A program made the position numbers and the translations under genes. Under the pieces are notes generated by a model that was not told where the DNA came from, searched no databases, and worked only from the letters and a program-made list of their open reading frames with translations. Below, piece by piece: positions 35,768 through 37,863 of a stretch of 37,863 bases of DNA (positions are counted from its first letter, which is position 1; each line of letters starts with the position of its first letter). Source of the stretch: Thoreauomyces humboldtii (Eukaryota > Chytridiomycota > Chytridiomycetes > Spizellomycetales > Powellomycetaceae); assembly GCA_027596035.1 (NCBI GenBank), contig JADGJA010000136.1:1-37863 (forward strand). Reading direction: 5' to 3'.

Positions 35768-37301
35768 CTATCTGCAAGTCTCGGATCCTCTCGTGTAAGG
35801 GTGATATCTAGCTGGCCGAAGGTGGCCGTCGGAATCGATGCTGTAGCCGCACGGTAGGGTCATGTCCATCCCGCTGTCGCGTCGAGAGCTGGTGTACGAC
35901 GAGGACGCCTCGCTGCTGACGCTGCTTCGTCGATGATCGAGGTCGACGCTGTCCCGCTTCGTGTATCCCCGGTCGTGGTGGCCTGGTGTCATGTAGGGTA
36001 GTCGACGCTTCGGAAGGTCCAGGACTGGAAGAGGAGAGGATGGGTCAGTTGCTTTGCTTTTTTTTTTTTTTCGTTCGATCGGCGCGTGTTTCGCGGCGGG
36101 AAACCAGGAGTTGGGATGCTTACCGATCTTGGCGACCTTTCGGTTGTTCGCACATGCGGGTTCGCAGAACCATCGTTCGCCATCTGGAAGGGAGGGTTGT
36201 TAGATCACGGTGGTACCTGAAACCTGCGAGATCTTTTGAGGAAGGAGCGCTCACCAAAGTTCTGTGCGCGGTCGTAGCACTCAGGATGGTAAGCGCGCGG
36301 ACAACCGTCGCACTGCACCAAAAGTGAACTATGCGCACTGTCCCGCTGGAAGCAGGTTATGCAAAAGTCCTGGAGGATCGGTCGACATCGCTCCTCCACC
36401 GTCTCCTTGTGGAAGGAGCTGAGGTCCAGTCGACTTTGCTTGTCAGCGTAGCCGTAGCCTTTGTAGTCACATCCGTGTTTGCTGGAGCAAAACATCGGGT
36501 CAGATGAATGGATCGCGGGATTGAGAAGGTAAATGAAAGGTCCACATACTTGCAAAGGGTCCGCTTGCCCCAGGGTCCAGGACGGAAGCTCGCATTGGTC
36601 TGACCGCCTTTGGTGACTCCGCAGTATCGACACCAGTCGAGACCCTTCTTTGTGAACTCCTCGTAGATGGTCGGTCCCAAAGATCGCCTCACGACGCATG
36701 GTCGAATGATCTGTTCCGCGTACTCCTCGATAGGCTCGAGCTCCTCGTCCGAATCCGTCAGGGTATCGCTCTGCAGGTCACTGTCGCTCGCACCGTCAGG
36801 GTCGCGGAAGGAATGACGTGGGGTATATGAGCAGCTCTTGGGTGGTGATGATGATGGCGAAGGCGGCGTGGAAGTAATGTCCAAACCAACGTCCATGTCG
36901 CTAAAGTTGAAACGAACAAAATAGCGTGAGAAAATCGCAATCGGACTGGTTGTGACTGGGTGGAATCGAGAGGTCACTCACTCATCGAACGAGAACGCAG
37001 TTCCGCATAGGAGGTTTCCTTCCCACGCATCTTGAAGCTGGAGCTGAAGCGGGTTGAGCTCAAAGGAAGCTGTCCGCTTCACAAAGTCTGGTCCGTCAAG
37101 GTGCTCGACGTTCCCAGCGTCCGCTCCAGGTAGGATACGTTGCGATTGCTTCAGATCCGACGAGATTGGTTGGACAATGCCTGCGAGGAGTGCGTCACTG
37201 TAGAAGTGAGTGAACTCGTGCACGAAGGCATCTGCGTTCGTGGGATGAGTGTCGAAGGAGAACGGAGGGAGGGAAGGGCACGAGAGCGGGACGTCGAGCA
37301 T
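35768..37301 (-). CDS. GATA-like and PHD zinc-finger protein
   Basis: Five exons (36982-37301, 36550-36900, 36255-36481, 36124-36183, 35768-36024; introns 81, 68, 71 and 99 nt) join in frame to 404 residues. After an unstructured first half (1-190, with an acidic Ser/Asp/Glu run around 145-165) comes a GATA-like finger: Trp196-Cys197-x2-Cys200, then Arg-Pro-Gly-Pro-Trp-Gly and Leu-Cys223-Asn-Lys-His-Gly-Cys228. It is followed by a PHD-type finger: Cys264-x2-Cys267, Cys281-x2-Cys284, His289-x2-Cys292, Trp304-x-Cys306-x3-Cys310. The C-terminal tail (311-404) is rich in Ser, Arg and Asp. PHD fingers read histone tails and GATA fingers bind DNA, so a nuclear chromatin or transcription role is likely. 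Target genes are unknown. The start at 37301 has A at -3; an in-frame ATG at 37382 would add 27 Pro/Ser-rich residues. Confidence 0.85.
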
Positions 37302-37863
37302 TGTGGATGGTGCGAAGAACGACAGGAGGACGAACTTGGGCGGAAGGGCAGGAGATGCTGGCACCGAGGGTGAGCCTCTCACGATCGTTGATGTCGTCTG
37401 GTGTCTTCTTGGGTTTCCGCTGGGAGCAAAAGGTTGGGGTGATGCCTAAGGAAACCTGTTTGATGTTCGTCGGAGTTGATGGAGACGATGGTTTGTTGCA
37501 GCAGGCAAGAGTAGGTGTTGCGCGGGTTGCTTGGGAAGTAGATTTGGGAGCTATACGTCTTTATATGGGACTATAAGTCTTCTTGGAGGATCGCTCACAA
37601 AGAGTCGGGGATGGGTGGTGACGGCGCTTTGACAGTTGACGGAAGGAGAGGGGGGCGGGGGGTCATTCCAACCCCTGGCGGCCTTTGAAGCTTTGTGGGC
37701 ATCGACGACCATGGCAGATGGGACAGGAGTACCAAGGACGAACAAAGGGGCCCCAAGGGTGGGATGTGCCAAAACGAACAGAAGGAGGACCACGCCGGGT
37801 GCTGATGTGCGCGCGATGACACGAAAGGGAAAATCAGACAGACTCTCGGAGAGGGGGTGGGGC
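37302..37863. other. Upstream region of the zinc-finger gene to the window end
   Basis: 562 bases. It should hold the promoter and leader of the zinc-finger gene. A minus-strand frame near 37551-37793 begins with a hydrophobic stretch but has only a GTG in start position, so it is not called. Confidence 0.4.

Noticed and set aside
37551..37793. Minus-strand frame with a hydrophobic N-terminus resembling a signal peptide
   Set aside because: Only a GTG start, no ATG, and the rest is Pro-rich low-complexity; no splice evidence.

Overview
The window is nuclear DNA of a fungus. It is about 38 kb with many short spliceosomal introns (mostly 55-110 nt, GT..AG, with polypyrimidine-poor acceptors). 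It carries fungal-type genes: a KP4-like killer-toxin family protein, two GPI-anchored secreted proteins (one with a FAS1 domain), an ENA-like cation ATPase and a low-molecular-weight thioredoxin reductase. Intron density (14 exons in the ABC gene, 5 in a 276-codon dehydrogenase) points to an intron-rich lineage such as a basidiomycete or a zoosporic fungus. The phylum cannot be fixed from the sequence alone. All exon structures below were built by hand. Each preserves reading frame across every junction and gives an uninterrupted protein.

Left part (1-10.0 kb), all on the minus strand: the first exon of a KP4-like secreted protein running off the left edge; a two-exon GPI-anchored Ser/Thr-rich protein; a five-exon short-chain dehydrogenase; a four-exon thioredoxin reductase with a mitochondrial-type presequence in front of a second, cytosolic-type start; and a five-exon P-type cation ATPase with a long N-terminal extension.

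Middle (10.4-20.4 kb): a possible 76-codon tail-anchored protein (plus); LSM4 (minus), divergent from a three-exon 56-residue membrane protein (plus); a two-span membrane protein of unknown function (minus); and a 14-exon ABCC-type full transporter (plus), whose 1.3-kb divergent upstream region holds repeated GTACTGTAC-type elements.

Right part (22-37.3 kb): a 1339-residue protein on the plus strand. Its first 300 residues follow the kinesin motor domain along its whole length but lack the P-loop and both switch motifs, and a long coiled coil and a charged tail follow. Next comes a very large (about 1997 residues, nine proposed exons) FHA-domain protein whose C-terminal region may be a tubby-like fold, then a FAS1-domain GPI protein. 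Last, on the minus strand, is a GATA-like plus PHD finger protein.

These genes do not form a single pathway. They are mostly housekeeping (LSM4, thioredoxin reductase), transport (two ATP-driven pumps), cell-surface and regulatory genes. The most unusual locus is the pseudo-kinesin at 22-26.5 kb, followed directly by the FHA gene, which contains a run of small in-frame exons and a probable 10-nt micro-exon.
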